A stretch of 53,328 nt of DNA from Mangrovactinospora gilvigrisea (GCF_001879105.1 NZ_MLCF01000162.1:1-53328); one strand, 5' to 3'. Positions 42,454 through 52,137 are shown, counted from the first letter of the stretch. The notes: generated by a model not told the origin, from the letters alone. Numbers and translations are program-made.

Positions 42454-43791
42454 TCACGCCTCGACTTGGGACAGGAACCGATCGAGCACCCGTGCGCCGA
42501 ACTCCAGGGCCGCCACCGGGACCCGCTCGTCGACGCCGTGGAACATCGCGTTGTAGTCGTACTCGGCGGGCAGCCGCAGCGGGGTGAACCCGTAGCCGGC
42601 GATGCCGAGTCGGGAGAACTGCTTGGCGTCCGTGCCCCCGGACATGCAGTAGGGCACCACGTGCCCGCCGGGGTCGGCCTCCTCCAGCGCGGCCCGCATG
42701 CCGCGGAAGACCGCCGAGTCCGCGTCGGCCATCAGCGGGACCTCGCTGTGCACATAGCTCCAGTCGACGTCCGGGCCGGTGAGCCGGTCGAGGGTGGCCT
42801 CGAACTCCTCGCGCCCGCCGGGCACCACCCGCCCGTCGACCCGGGCCGTCGCGCTGCCCGGGATGACGTTGACCTTGTACCCGGCGTTGAGCATCGTCGG
42901 GTTGGCGCTGTTGCGGACGGTGGAGCCGACCAGCTTGCCGGCCTCGCCGAGGCTCGCCACCGCGGCGTCCACGTCGAAGCCGTCGGCGTCCGGGTCGATC
43001 GCGACCCCGACCGCCTTGCCGAGTTCGCGCAGCGCCTCGCGGACCACCGGCGTCAGCCGCACCGGCCAGCGGTGCTCGCCGATCCGGGTGATCGCGGCGG
43101 CCAGCCTGGTCACCGCGTTGTCGGCGTTGACCTTGGAGCCGTGGCCGGCCCGGCCGCGGGCGGTCAGCTCCAGCCAGGCGGTGCCGCGCTCGCCGGCGGC
43201 CACCGGGTAGATGCGGCGGCCGTCGGCGTGGAAGGTGTAGCCGCCGGACTCGCTGACGCCCTCGGTGCAGCCCTCGAAGAGCTCCGGATGGCGGGCGACC
43301 AGCCAGTCGGAGCCGGCGGCGGCGCTGTCCTCCTCGTCGGCGGTGAAGGCCAGGACGATGTCGCGGCGCGGGCGCCGGCCGGTGCGCGCCCAGGCGCGGA
43401 CCACGGCCAGCATCATCGCGTCCATGTTCTTCATGTCGATGGCGCCGCGGCCCCAGACGACACCGTCCCGCACCTCGCCGGCGAACGGGTCGACGGACCA
43501 CTCGGAGGCGTCGGCGGGGACGACGTCCAGGTGGCCGTGGAGCAGCAGCGCCGGCAGGCCCGGGTCGGAACCCTCGATGCGGGCCACGGTGTTGGCGCGC
43601 CCCGGCTCGGACTCCAGCACCCGGGCCGGGATGCCGGCCTCCTCCAGCCGCTCGGCGACGTACTCGGCGGCCGGCCGCTCCCTGCAGTCGCCGCCGCCCC
43701 GGTTGCTGGTGTCGATGCGGATCAGCTCGGAGGTGAACCGGACGACCTCCGCGTCGCGCTGCGGATCGTCGTGGCCGGCCGGCTCAGCCAT
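42454..43791 (-). CDS. M20-family metallopeptidase
   Basis: 445-aa zinc-dependent exopeptidase/deacylase. Metal ligands and motifs: LLLHGHLDVVPADASEW (His and catalytic Asp), WGRGAIDMKNMDAMML (bridging Asp), FTADEEDSAAAGSDWL (catalytic Glu, Glu), and MFHGVDERVPV (C-terminal His). The dimerisation lid domain lies between. Start of the gene overlaps the M55 gene by 8 bp. Members of this branch act as carboxypeptidases, dipeptidases or acyl-amino acid hydrolases. The context with a D-aminopeptidase and LD-carboxypeptidase suggests processing of D-residue-containing peptides. Confidence 0.92.
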   Translation of the reverse strand: MAEPAGHDDPQRDAEVVRFTSELIRIDTSNRGGGDCRERPAAEYVAERLEEAGIPARVLESEPGRANTVARIEGSDPGLPALLLHGHLDVVPADASEWSVDPFAGEVRDGVVWGRGAIDMKNMDAMMLAVVRAWARTGRRPRRDIVLAFTADEEDSAAAGSDWLVARHPELFEGCTEGVSESGGYTFHADGRRIYPVAAGERGTAWLELTARGRAGHGSKVNADNAVTRLAAAITRIGEHRWPVRLTPVVREALRELGKAVGVAIDPDADGFDVDAAVASLGEAGKLVGSTVRNSANPTMLNAGYKVNVIPGSATARVDGRVVPGGREEFEATLDRLTGPDVDWSYVHSEVPLMADADSAVFRGMRAALEEADPGGHVVPYCMSGGTDAKQFSRLGIAGYGFTPLRLPAEYDYNAMFHGVDERVPVAALEFGARVLDRFLSQVEA

Positions 43792-44617
43792 AGTTCTCCT
43801 CCACCGCGTTGGACACCATCGTGCAGACCGCCTTGAACGCCCGGATCCCCTCGTACATCGAGGGCGAGGTCCAGCGGACGGAGCGCGGCCCGGTCCTGGC
43901 CACCCCGGGCACCATGGTGGCGGCGCCGGTGAGGTGGGCGGCGTCGAACTCGACCTCGATCTCGTGCGGGGCGGGCGGCAGCGGCTCGCTGCGCCCGGCG
44001 AGCTTGGCGGCCGCCTCGGCGGCCCCGCGGATGTCGGCGGCGGTGCGGGCGGGGGTGCGGCAGACGGCGGCGTAGCGGTCGACGCAGTCCTTGACGGCGA
44101 CGGAGCGCGCGGCGGGGGCGTAGCCGGCGGCGTCCTCGCACGTCCGGTCGTCGCCGGTGACCAGCACCACGGGCACCCCGTACTCGGCGACCACCAGGGC
44201 GTTGAGCCGCCCCTCGCTGCCGACCTCGCCGTCCACCCGCACGCCGGTGATGGAGTTGGCCAGATAGGTGTGCGCGAGCACCCCCTCCGTCCCGGCGGCG
44301 GTGTGGTACCCGACGAAGGCGACGCCGTCGACGTCGCCGCGCTGCACGCCCTCCACCATGGTGAGCTCCTTGTGACGGCCGGTCAGCATCACCGCCCGGT
44401 CGTCCAGCTCCTCCAGCAGCAGGTTGCGCATGGTGGAGTGCGCCTCGTTGATCAGTACCTCGTCGGCACCGCCGGCCAGGAACCCGAGCACGGCCGCATT
44501 GACGTCGGAGGTGAACATCCGGCGGCACCGCTGCCACTGCTCGGTGCCCGGCTCGCAGTCCGCGGGCCAGGTGACGCCGGTCGCCCCCTCCATGTCCGCC
44601 GAGATCAAGATCTTCAT
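43784..44617 (-). CDS. dppA: M55-family D-aminopeptidase (DppA-like)
   Basis: 277-aa zinc D-aminopeptidase, releasing N-terminal D-amino acids. The family start KILISADMEGATGVTW holds two metal ligands (Asp and Glu), INEAHSTMRNLLLEEL another region around the metal site, and VAFVGYHTAAGTEGVLAHTY the His ligands. TAGGTT on the minus strand (44624-44629) ends 6 bases before the ATG, so a leaderless transcript starts the operon of four peptidase genes. Bacillus DppA belongs to a dipeptide permease operon and decapeptide formation protects it, but here no transporter accompanies it. Confidence 0.9.
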   Translation of the reverse strand: MKILISADMEGATGVTWPADCEPGTEQWQRCRRMFTSDVNAAVLGFLAGGADEVLINEAHSTMRNLLLEELDDRAVMLTGRHKELTMVEGVQRGDVDGVAFVGYHTAAGTEGVLAHTYLANSITGVRVDGEVGSEGRLNALVVAEYGVPVVLVTGDDRTCEDAAGYAPAARSVAVKDCVDRYAAVCRTPARTAADIRGAAEAAAKLAGRSEPLPPAPHEIEVEFDAAHLTGAATMVPGVARTGPRSVRWTSPSMYEGIRAFKAVCTMVSNAVEENYG

Positions 44618-44766
44618 GACCCGAACCTATGCCGTCACGCGTCCCCAAGGCAGCCGTCCGCGCGGAAAATTGGCCTACCCATGACCGTTCGGACGATCTC
44701 GCAGCAGCGATGCCCAGCGCGGCGGCCACCTGGCATCCGCGAGGGGATGTGCGATAGAACTACCGC
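44618..44766. promoter_or_regulatory. Divergent leaderless promoters of peptidase operon and molybdate regulator
   Basis: TAGGTT (minus strand, 44624-44629) for the D-aminopeptidase gene and TAGAAC (44755-44760) for the HTH-TOBE gene, each 6 bases from its start codon. The 149-bp gap is less GC-rich near 44660-44700. No operator is clear. Confidence 0.5.
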
Positions 44767-45168
44767 ATGCGCGAGTATTCCGTCGGTCAGGCGGCCGGGC
44801 TTCTCGGAGTGAGCGCCGACACCGTGCGGCGCTGGGCCGACGGCGGCGAGCTGCCGTGCCGGCGCGGAACCGGTGGTCAGCGGACGATCGCGGCCGAGGA
44901 CCTCGCCGCGTTCGCCGTCGAACTGGGCAGCCGCGGCGGGCATCCCGAGCCCGACACCCGGCGCACCTCGGCGCGGAACAGCTTCCCGGGGATCATCACG
45001 CGGATCACCGTGGGGGACGTCGCCGCCCAGGTCGAGGTGCAGGCCGGGCCGCACCGGGTGGTCGCCCTGACGACCCGTGAGGCCGTCGAGGAGCTGGGCC
45101 TCCAGGTCGGGATGGAGGCCGTCGGATCCGTGAAGGCCACCAACGTCATGATCGATCTGCCGCGCTAG
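44767..45168 (+). CDS. HTH-TOBE (molybdate-binding) regulator
   Basis: 133-aa protein. Residues 1-50 are a MerR/excisionase-type helix-turn-helix (EYSVGQAAGLLGVSADTVRRWADGGELPCRR, then GGQRTIAAEDLAAF). Residues 70-133 are a single Mop/TOBE domain (SARNSFPGIITRITVGDVAAQVEVQAG ... REAVEELGLQVGMEAVGSVKATNVMI), the molybdate or tungstate-binding module. TAGAAC lies 6 bases before the ATG. Typically this gene heads a molybdate transport operon in actinobacteria, and modA follows 79 bp downstream. It probably senses the oxyanion and controls modA. Confidence 0.88.
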   Translation: MREYSVGQAAGLLGVSADTVRRWADGGELPCRRGTGGQRTIAAEDLAAFAVELGSRGGHPEPDTRRTSARNSFPGIITRITVGDVAAQVEVQAGPHRVVALTTREAVEELGLQVGMEAVGSVKATNVMIDLPR

Positions 45169-45247
45169 GGGTCTTGGCACGCCCCCGCCGGACGGCGGCT
45201 CCGCTGTCCGGCACGCGCCACCGCACACCCTGAGGAGTGTCCCCACC

Positions 45248-46051
45248 ATGAGGACCACGCCGAGAACCAAGCCGATCCTCGCCCTCGCCGCGGCCTCCGC
45301 CGCGGCCGTCCTGATCGCCGGCTGCGGCTCGTCGTCCGGCGCGTCGTCGCCGTCCTCCTCCTCGTCCGCCAAGGGCGGCGCGAAGGCGGGCGGAACGCTG
45401 ACCGTGCTGGCGGCGGCGTCGCTCAAGGAGTCGTTCACCGAGCTGGCGGCCGACTTCAAGAAGCAGACCGGCACCACCGTGCGGCCGTCCTTCGGCGGCT
45501 CGCAGCAGCTGGCCGTCCAGGTCAACCAGGGCTCCCCGGCGGACGTCATCGCCACCGCCGACACCCTCACCATGAAGAAGCTTGCCGGCAAGGTGGGCAC
45601 GTCCACCGACTTCGCGTCCAACAAGCTGGTCATCGCGGTGCGTTCGGGCAACCCCAAGCACATCGCGACGCTCGCCGACCTGGCGAAGTCGAACGTGACG
45701 GTGGTGCTGGCCGGCCCCACCGTCCCGGCGGGCCACTACGCGCTGGAGGCGCTGAAGAAGGCCGGGGTGACGGTGAAGCCCAAGTCGGAGGAGACGGACG
45801 TGCGCGCCGCGCTCTCCAAGGTCTCCCTCGGCGAGGCGGACGCCTCGATCGTCTACGCGACCGACGTGGAGGCGGTGAAGTCGGGCGTCCAGGCGGTCCA
45901 GATCCCCGCCAAGGACAACGTCCTCGCCACCTACCCCATCGCCACGATCGACGCCGGCAAGAACCAGGCCTCGGCGAAGAAGTTCGCCGCCTTCGTCGCC
46001 GGCCCCACCGGCCAGCAGGTCCTCCAGGCCCACGGCTTCGGCAAGCCGTAG
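45248..46051 (+). CDS. modA: Molybdate ABC transporter substrate-binding lipoprotein
   Basis: 267-aa lipoprotein. Signal peptide with lipobox LIAGC, a Ser-rich linker, then the ModA/WtpA-like fold: LTVLAAASLKESFTELAADFKKQTG, SFGGSQQLAVQVNQGSPADVIATAD and GEADASIVYATDVEA, the segments that bind the oxyanion. GAGGAG lies 11 bases before the ATG. The regular partners ModB (permease) and ModC (ATPase) do not follow; the next gene is on the opposite strand. It may work with a transporter encoded elsewhere, or the operon has lost its end. Confidence 0.92.
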   Translation: MRTTPRTKPILALAAASAAAVLIAGCGSSSGASSPSSSSSAKGGAKAGGTLTVLAAASLKESFTELAADFKKQTGTTVRPSFGGSQQLAVQVNQGSPADVIATADTLTMKKLAGKVGTSTDFASNKLVIAVRSGNPKHIATLADLAKSNVTVVLAGPTVPAGHYALEALKKAGVTVKPKSEETDVRAALSKVSLGEADASIVYATDVEAVKSGVQAVQIPAKDNVLATYPIATIDAGKNQASAKKFAAFVAGPTGQQVLQAHGFGKP

Positions 46052-46072
46052 CCCCGCAGGGGGCGCGGGCTC

Positions 46073-46624
46073 TCACGCCACGTCGCCGCCGGCGCCCATG
46101 GCGGCGATGCGGCGGGCGATCTCCTCGTCGGAGACGTCCTCGACGTGGGTGGCGACGACCCAGCGGTGGCCGTAGGGGTCGACGATGCGGGACATCCGGT
46201 CGCCGGTGAAGCCGTCCTCCGGGGCGGACAGCTCGCGAGCGCCCGCGGCCACCGCGCGGCCGTGGACGGCGTCCATGTCCGGGCACCAGACGGTCAGCAC
46301 CACCCCGTGGCCCGCGCCGCCCGCGGCGAGGCCCAACGCCTCGGAGGGGTCGCCCAGTTCCATCACGCAGCCGTTGGGCAGCCGCAGCTGCGCGTGGTAG
46401 ACGATCCCGTCCGGCCCGTCGAAGCGGGACGCGGTCTCCGCGCCGAACACCTCCCCGTACCAGTCGATGGCCTTCGCCGCCCCGTCCGCCACCAGGAACG
46501 GCACCAGCCCCGTCGAACCCTTCGGAATGCCGCGGTCCTGCCGGGAGCGACCTCCCGAACCGCCATCGCCATCGCCATCGCCGTCGCCTGCGCCCGTGCC
46601 TGCCGCAATAGACTCGCTGTTCAT
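46073..46624 (-). CDS. VOC-superfamily (glyoxalase/PhnB-like) protein
   Basis: 183-aa protein of the vicinal oxygen chelate fold. A disordered N-terminal stretch of Asp-Gly repeats (encoded by GGCGAT-like hexamers) is followed by the domain: GLVPFLVADGAAKAIDWYGEVFGAE, HAQLRLPNGCVMELGDPSEALGL, TVWCPDMDAVHGRAVAAGA and GDRMSRIVDPYGHRWVVATHVED. This resembles PhnB/YfiH-type members without assured metal ligands; the function is unknown. Start codon at 46624 overlaps the start of the divergent AraC gene by two bases. A later start is possible because the N-terminal repeat is not part of the domain. Confidence 0.78.
   Translation of the reverse strand: MNSESIAAGTGAGDGDGDGDGGSGGRSRQDRGIPKGSTGLVPFLVADGAAKAIDWYGEVFGAETASRFDGPDGIVYHAQLRLPNGCVMELGDPSEALGLAAGGAGHGVVLTVWCPDMDAVHGRAVAAGARELSAPEDGFTGDRMSRIVDPYGHRWVVATHVEDVSDEEIARRIAAMGAGGDVA
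46609..46614 (+). promoter_or_regulatory. -10 box of the AraC gene
   Basis: TAGACT ends 8 bases before the AraC ATG at 46623, the leaderless arrangement seen at several other starts here. It lies inside the first codons of the divergent VOC gene. Confidence 0.5.
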
Positions 46625-47573
46625 GGGATCCACCCTGCCGTCCTCCGCCGCCGGCGGTCTTGAAGGAACGCGACAGCCGGCCGGCGGCGACGCCACCGTC
46701 GGCGCGGGCGGGCCGCTGCGGCCCGCATGGCGCGGGGGCGCGCACGGCCGCTACGCGCTGCGCCGCATGCCCCCCTCCGCCGATCTGGCGCACGCCGTCG
46801 AGCGGTTCTGGGTCACCGAGTGGGACCTCACCGCGCTCCCCGACCCCGTGCACACCGTGGAGGTGCTGCCGCACCCGGTGGTCAACATCTTCTTCACGGC
46901 CGGCGAAGCCGGCTTCGCCGGACCCGGCATCGAGCGGTTCGCCTACCCGCTGGAGGGCCGCGGGCGGGTATTCGGGGTGAAGCTGCGCCCCGGCGCGGGA
47001 TTCCCGCTGGGGCGGATCCCGCTGCACCGGCTCGCCGACGCCACCCTTCCGCTCGCCGCCGTGCTCGGCCCGGACGCCGGCACCGAGGACGTCACCGCCC
47101 GGATCCTCGCCGTCCCGCCGGGCCCCGCCTCGGACGCCGCGCAGCTCGCGATCGCCGAGGCGTTCCTGCGCCCGCGGATCGCCGCGCTCGCCGCCGACCC
47201 CAACGCCGAGCTGGTCAACGGCCTCGTCCACCGGCTGCTCTTCGGCGACCGCCGCACCTTGCGGGTGCAGGACGCGGCGCGCGAGGCGGGCCTGTCGATG
47301 CGCGGGCTGCAGCGGCTCTTCGCCCGGTACGTGGGCGTCCCGCCCAAGCAGGTGCTGCTGCGCTACCGGCTGCACGAGGCGGCGGACCGGATCGCCGCCG
47401 GGCCGGTCCGCGACTGGGCGGCGCTGGCGGACGAGATGGGCTACGCCGACCAGTCGCACTTCGTCCGCGACTTCGCCCGGGCGGTCGGCGTCACCCCCAC
47501 CGCGTACGCCGCGGAGTGCGCCGCGGACCGGCTCGCCGCCTCCGACGCGGCGCCCGGCCTGCCCGTTCCCTGA
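46623..47573 (+). CDS. AraC-family transcriptional regulator
   Basis: 316-aa regulator. The N-terminal ~180 residues are an effector domain (WVTEWDLTALPDPVHTVEV, VVNIFFTAGEAGFAGPG, FGVKLRPGAGFPLG), typical of the DUF6597-like AraC group. The C-terminal double helix-turn-helix reads VQDAAREAGLSMRGLQRLF and ALADEMGYADQSHFVRDFARAVGVTP. ATG 46623 is chosen from the TAGACT 8 bases upstream; the frame is open further but crosses the VOC coding sequence. It may regulate the divergent VOC gene, a common arrangement for detoxification enzymes. Confidence 0.87.
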   Translation: MGSTLPSSAAGGLEGTRQPAGGDATVGAGGPLRPAWRGGAHGRYALRRMPPSADLAHAVERFWVTEWDLTALPDPVHTVEVLPHPVVNIFFTAGEAGFAGPGIERFAYPLEGRGRVFGVKLRPGAGFPLGRIPLHRLADATLPLAAVLGPDAGTEDVTARILAVPPGPASDAAQLAIAEAFLRPRIAALAADPNAELVNGLVHRLLFGDRRTLRVQDAAREAGLSMRGLQRLFARYVGVPPKQVLLRYRLHEAADRIAAGPVRDWAALADEMGYADQSHFVRDFARAVGVTPTAYAAECAADRLAASDAAPGLPVP

Positions 47574-47616
47574 GGCGTTCCCCGAGTCGGTCCCCGAGGC
47601 CCCCTCCCGCCGGTTA

Positions 47617-47633
47617 CTGCGAATATGTTGCAA
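47617..47633 (+). promoter_or_regulatory. Nur-box-like site upstream of nickel permease gene
   Basis: CTGCGA-ATATG-TTGCAA fits the S. coelicolor Nur (nickel uptake regulator) box, recalled as tTGCaa-N5-ttGCAA, with the right half perfect and the left half TGC conserved. It sits 69 bp before the start of the nickel/cobalt permease gene, in a locally AT-rich stretch of the 128-bp gap, where a Ni-bound repressor would be expected to act. Confidence 0.55.
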
Positions 47634-47701
47634 TAAGCAGTGCACCGCAGCCGCTGCGGCGCGCGCACACGCGCCTACTGGGACGGGAGCCCGCACCACC
47701 G

Positions 47702-48802
47702 ATGAGGAACGCCCTGCGCACCTTCGACCGCGCCGACTGGCGGCGGCTCGCCGGCATGTTCGCCTTCATCCTCTTCCTGCACGTCGCCGGCTGGTTCGTG
47801 CTGGTGGCGATCGTCTCACCGCAGCATCTGACCACCGGCAGCGGGGCCGGCGCCCAGGCCTTCGGCATCGGCATGGGCGTCACCGCCTACACCCTCGGCA
47901 TGCGGCACGCCTTCGACGCGGACCACATCGCCGCCATCGACAACACCACCCGCAAGCTGCTCACCGAGGACCGCAGCCGGCGCCCGCTCTCCGTCGGGTT
48001 CTGGTTCTCCCTCGGCCACTCCAGCATCGTCTTCGGCCTCGCCTTCCTGCTCTCCCTCGGCGTCAAGGCGCTCGCCTCGCCCGTGGAGAACGACGACTCC
48101 TCCCTGCACAACGTCACCGGCCTGATCGGCACCTCCGTCTCCGGCGCGTTCCTCTACCTCATCGCGATCCTCAACCTGGTGCTGCTCTTCGGGATCCTCA
48201 AGGTGTTCCGCAAGATGCGCTCCGGCGAGTACGACGAGGCCGCGCTGGAGGAGCAGCTGAACAACCGCGGGCTGGTCAACCGGGTGCTGGGCCGGATGAT
48301 GAAGTCGATCCGCAAGCCGTGGCAGATGTACCCGGTGGGGCTGCTCTTCGGCCTCGGCTTCGACACCGCGACCGAGATCGCGCTGATGGTGCTCGCCGGC
48401 TCCGGCGCCGCGTCCGGGCTGCCCTGGTACGCGATCCTGTGCATGCCGGTGCTCTTCGCCGCGGGGATGTCGCTGCTGGACACCATCGACGGCGCCTTCA
48501 TGAACGTCGCCTACGACTGGGCGTTCTCCCGGCCGGTGCGCAAGGTCTACTACAACATCACCATCACCGGGCTGTCGGTCGCGGTCGCGCTGCTGATCGG
48601 CACCGCCGAGCTGCTCGGCCTGCTCTCCGAGAAGCTGGGCCTGCACGGCGGGTTCTGGGACTGGGTCTCCGGGCTCGACCTCAACACCCTCGGCTTCGTC
48701 ATCGTCGGCCTCTTCGTCGCGGTGTGGCTCGTCGCCGTCGCCGTCTGGCGGTTCGGCCGCATCGAGGAGAAGTGGACGGCGGGCCTGCGCACGACGCCAT
48801 AG
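47702..48802 (+). CDS. Nickel/cobalt permease (NiCoT family, HoxN-like)
   Basis: 366-aa membrane transporter with eight hydrophobic helices. The NiCoT signature HX4DH is in MRHAFDADHIAAIDN, which is essential for metal selection, then GFWFSLGHSSIVFGLAF, FGLGFDTATEIALMVLA and AAGMSLLDTIDGAFMNVAY. Ni(II) or Co(II) uptake at high affinity is expected. A possible GGGAG ribosome-binding site is about 12 bases upstream. A site resembling the Nur box lies in front. Preference between nickel and cobalt cannot be told; the Nur-like box favours nickel. Confidence 0.93.
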   Translation: MRNALRTFDRADWRRLAGMFAFILFLHVAGWFVLVAIVSPQHLTTGSGAGAQAFGIGMGVTAYTLGMRHAFDADHIAAIDNTTRKLLTEDRSRRPLSVGFWFSLGHSSIVFGLAFLLSLGVKALASPVENDDSSLHNVTGLIGTSVSGAFLYLIAILNLVLLFGILKVFRKMRSGEYDEAALEEQLNNRGLVNRVLGRMMKSIRKPWQMYPVGLLFGLGFDTATEIALMVLAGSGAASGLPWYAILCMPVLFAAGMSLLDTIDGAFMNVAYDWAFSRPVRKVYYNITITGLSVAVALLIGTAELLGLLSEKLGLHGGFWDWVSGLDLNTLGFVIVGLFVAVWLVAVAVWRFGRIEEKWTAGLRTTP

Positions 48803-48934
48803 GACGCCATAAGGCCGAGCGCCTCCCCCACCCGGCCCAGCAACCCCATCCGAACGAATGAAGGGATGTCGGACCGGGCGGGGAATCGGGCAACCGATGC
48901 ATCGTCAGATCATCGACCCGAAAGGGAACATCAG

Positions 48935-49141
48935 ATGCGACGCATCGCCATCGTCCTCGCCGCCGCCGGAGCGCTCACCCTCGCCGGCGCCTCCGCCGCC
49001 TCCGCGGACGTCTCCGGCAGCGCCTCCCTCCACCACAGGCACCACGCCTCCATGAACCTGGGCGGCCCCTACGGCATCACCTTCCACGAGGCCGACCACA
49101 ACCAGGCGGACTACTCCCTGTCCGTCGACAACGACGACTGA
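48935..49141 (+). CDS. Small secreted His-rich peptide
   Basis: 68-aa secreted peptide. The start at 48935 (AAGGGA upstream) gives a classical signal peptide MRRIAIVLAAAGALTL with a signal peptidase I site after ASAASA. The mature part of about 44 residues contains SLHHRHHASMN, EADHNQADYS and an acidic end (NDD): six His, no Cys. An earlier ATG at 48866 is in frame but its only candidate ribosome-binding site, GAAGGG, abuts it directly. It follows the nickel permease by 132 bp on the same strand and precedes a terminator hairpin. Function unknown; metal binding is a hypothesis from composition. Confidence 0.7.
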   Translation: MRRIAIVLAAAGALTLAGASAASADVSGSASLHHRHHASMNLGGPYGITFHEADHNQADYSLSVDNDD

Positions 49142-49183
49142 CGCACCCCGCACTCCCCCCGGCGCCCGGCCGCCACGCACGCC

Positions 49184-49200
49184 CGGACCCGGGGGGTCCG
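49184..49200. terminator. Hairpin between secreted peptide gene and convergent gene
   Basis: CGGACCC-GGG-GGGTCCG, a 7-bp stem with a 3-base loop, in the 61-bp gap between convergent genes; it could terminate both. Confidence 0.6.
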
Positions 49201-49202
49201 CG

Positions 49203-50147
49203 TCACCCCAGCTCCAGCACCGCGATGCCGTCCTCCTGACCCACCGCCAGACGGGCCCCGTCCGGGCTGACGGCCGCGACCAGCGTCGGGTCGACGACAC
49301 CGAAGCTCCCGTCCTTCCGCGCCACCCCCACGTCCGGCCACTCCCCGAGCACCCGCCCCGTCACCGGATCGATCAACCGAGGCCACCCGTACAGCGACAC
49401 CACCCGCCCACCGGCCGCCAGCAGATGGCCGACCGGCGCCTCCACCGGGCTGCGATGCAGCCAGCGGCGCGCCGCGAGCGACCAGACGCCCACCCGCCTC
49501 GGCCCCAGCTCCGGGATCTCCGTCTCCTCGTCGTCCATCACCTCGTCGTTGGTGCCCACAACCACCCGGTCGGCGTCGAGCCAGCACGCGGCGGCGACTT
49601 CGGCGCTGTACCAGGACTCCATCGGCAGCACACCGCCGCCGTCCAGCGCCGCGGCGTCGTCCAGCGCCCGCGCCAGGTCGTAGACCCGGGCGATGCCGTA
49701 GGGGTGCCAGATCCAGCCCGCCGACAGCAGGTGCCGCCCGTCGGGGCCGACGGCGAGCCGGGAGTGGAAGACGTCCACCGGCGCGCGCTCGGCGGCGGCC
49801 GCGGTGAGCCGCCGCTCGGTCGCCAACTCCTCGACCTGCAGCACGTTGTACTCCTCCGGGCAGTGCACCAGCACCTCCCGGCCGTCCGGCAGCCGGCCGA
49901 GCGCCACCGGGAAGTCGAAGTGCCCGGCGTGGTAGTCGCTGCGCGCCAGCTCGCGCACCGCCCGCCGCCCGTCCCTCAGCAGCGCCGTGGTGCCGCGCTC
50001 CTCGTAGACGACCGTGAACCGGCCGGACGGGGAGACGATCGCCCGGTCGAACGGGTCGCCGCACGCGATCGCCATCGGCTCCTCCCCCCGCCACACCAGC
50101 GACCGCACCCCGCCCGGCACCGGGACGAACCCCATCTCCGCCACCAC
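49203..50147 (-). CDS. Beta-propeller-like protein of unknown function
   Basis: 314-aa cytoplasmic protein built of WD40-like beta segments: SPSGRFTVVYEERG, LAVGPDGRHLLSAGWIWHPYG, VSLYGWPRLIDPVTGRVLGEW, AVSPDGARLAVGQEDGIAVLELG. The blades are irregular and lack strict WD dipeptides. No enzyme motif. GTG 50147 has GGGAGGGGGAC in front; an ATG at 50135 is an alternative. It lies 70 bp downstream of thiC on the same strand, so weak cotranscription is possible. Related proteins are common and uncharacterised in Streptomyces. Confidence 0.75.
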   Translation of the reverse strand: MVAEMGFVPVPGGVRSLVWRGEEPMAIACGDPFDRAIVSPSGRFTVVYEERGTTALLRDGRRAVRELARSDYHAGHFDFPVALGRLPDGREVLVHCPEEYNVLQVEELATERRLTAAAAERAPVDVFHSRLAVGPDGRHLLSAGWIWHPYGIARVYDLARALDDAAALDGGGVLPMESWYSAEVAAACWLDADRVVVGTNDEVMDDEETEIPELGPRRVGVWSLAARRWLHRSPVEAPVGHLLAAGGRVVSLYGWPRLIDPVTGRVLGEWPDVGVARKDGSFGVVDPTLVAAVSPDGARLAVGQEDGIAVLELG

Positions 50148-50217
50148 GTCCCCCTCCCCGGCCGAGGGAGGGGGCGAGCAGGGCCGCCCGCCCCGGTGCT
50201 CCGCTCGGTCCGCCAGA

Positions 50218-52084
<1,867 letters not shown>

Positions 52085-52101
52085 CGCTTGCGATCGCCCC
52101 C

Positions 52102-52107
52102 ACGGTA
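52102..52107 (-). promoter_or_regulatory. Possible -10 box of thiC
   Basis: TACCGT on the minus strand about 18 bases before the riboswitch, with a weak TTCGCC 17 bases further upstream as -35. Transcription would start about 10 bases ahead of the riboswitch. Confidence 0.4.
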
Positions 52108-52137
52108 AGGGATCGGCACGCGCCGGCGAAAGGCGGC

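Noticed and set aside
46556-46600. Hexamer microsatellite (GCCATC/GCCGTC) as a phase-variation switch
   Set aside because: The unit is six bases, a multiple of three, so length changes would keep the frame; it encodes the Asp-Gly stretch of the VOC N-terminus.
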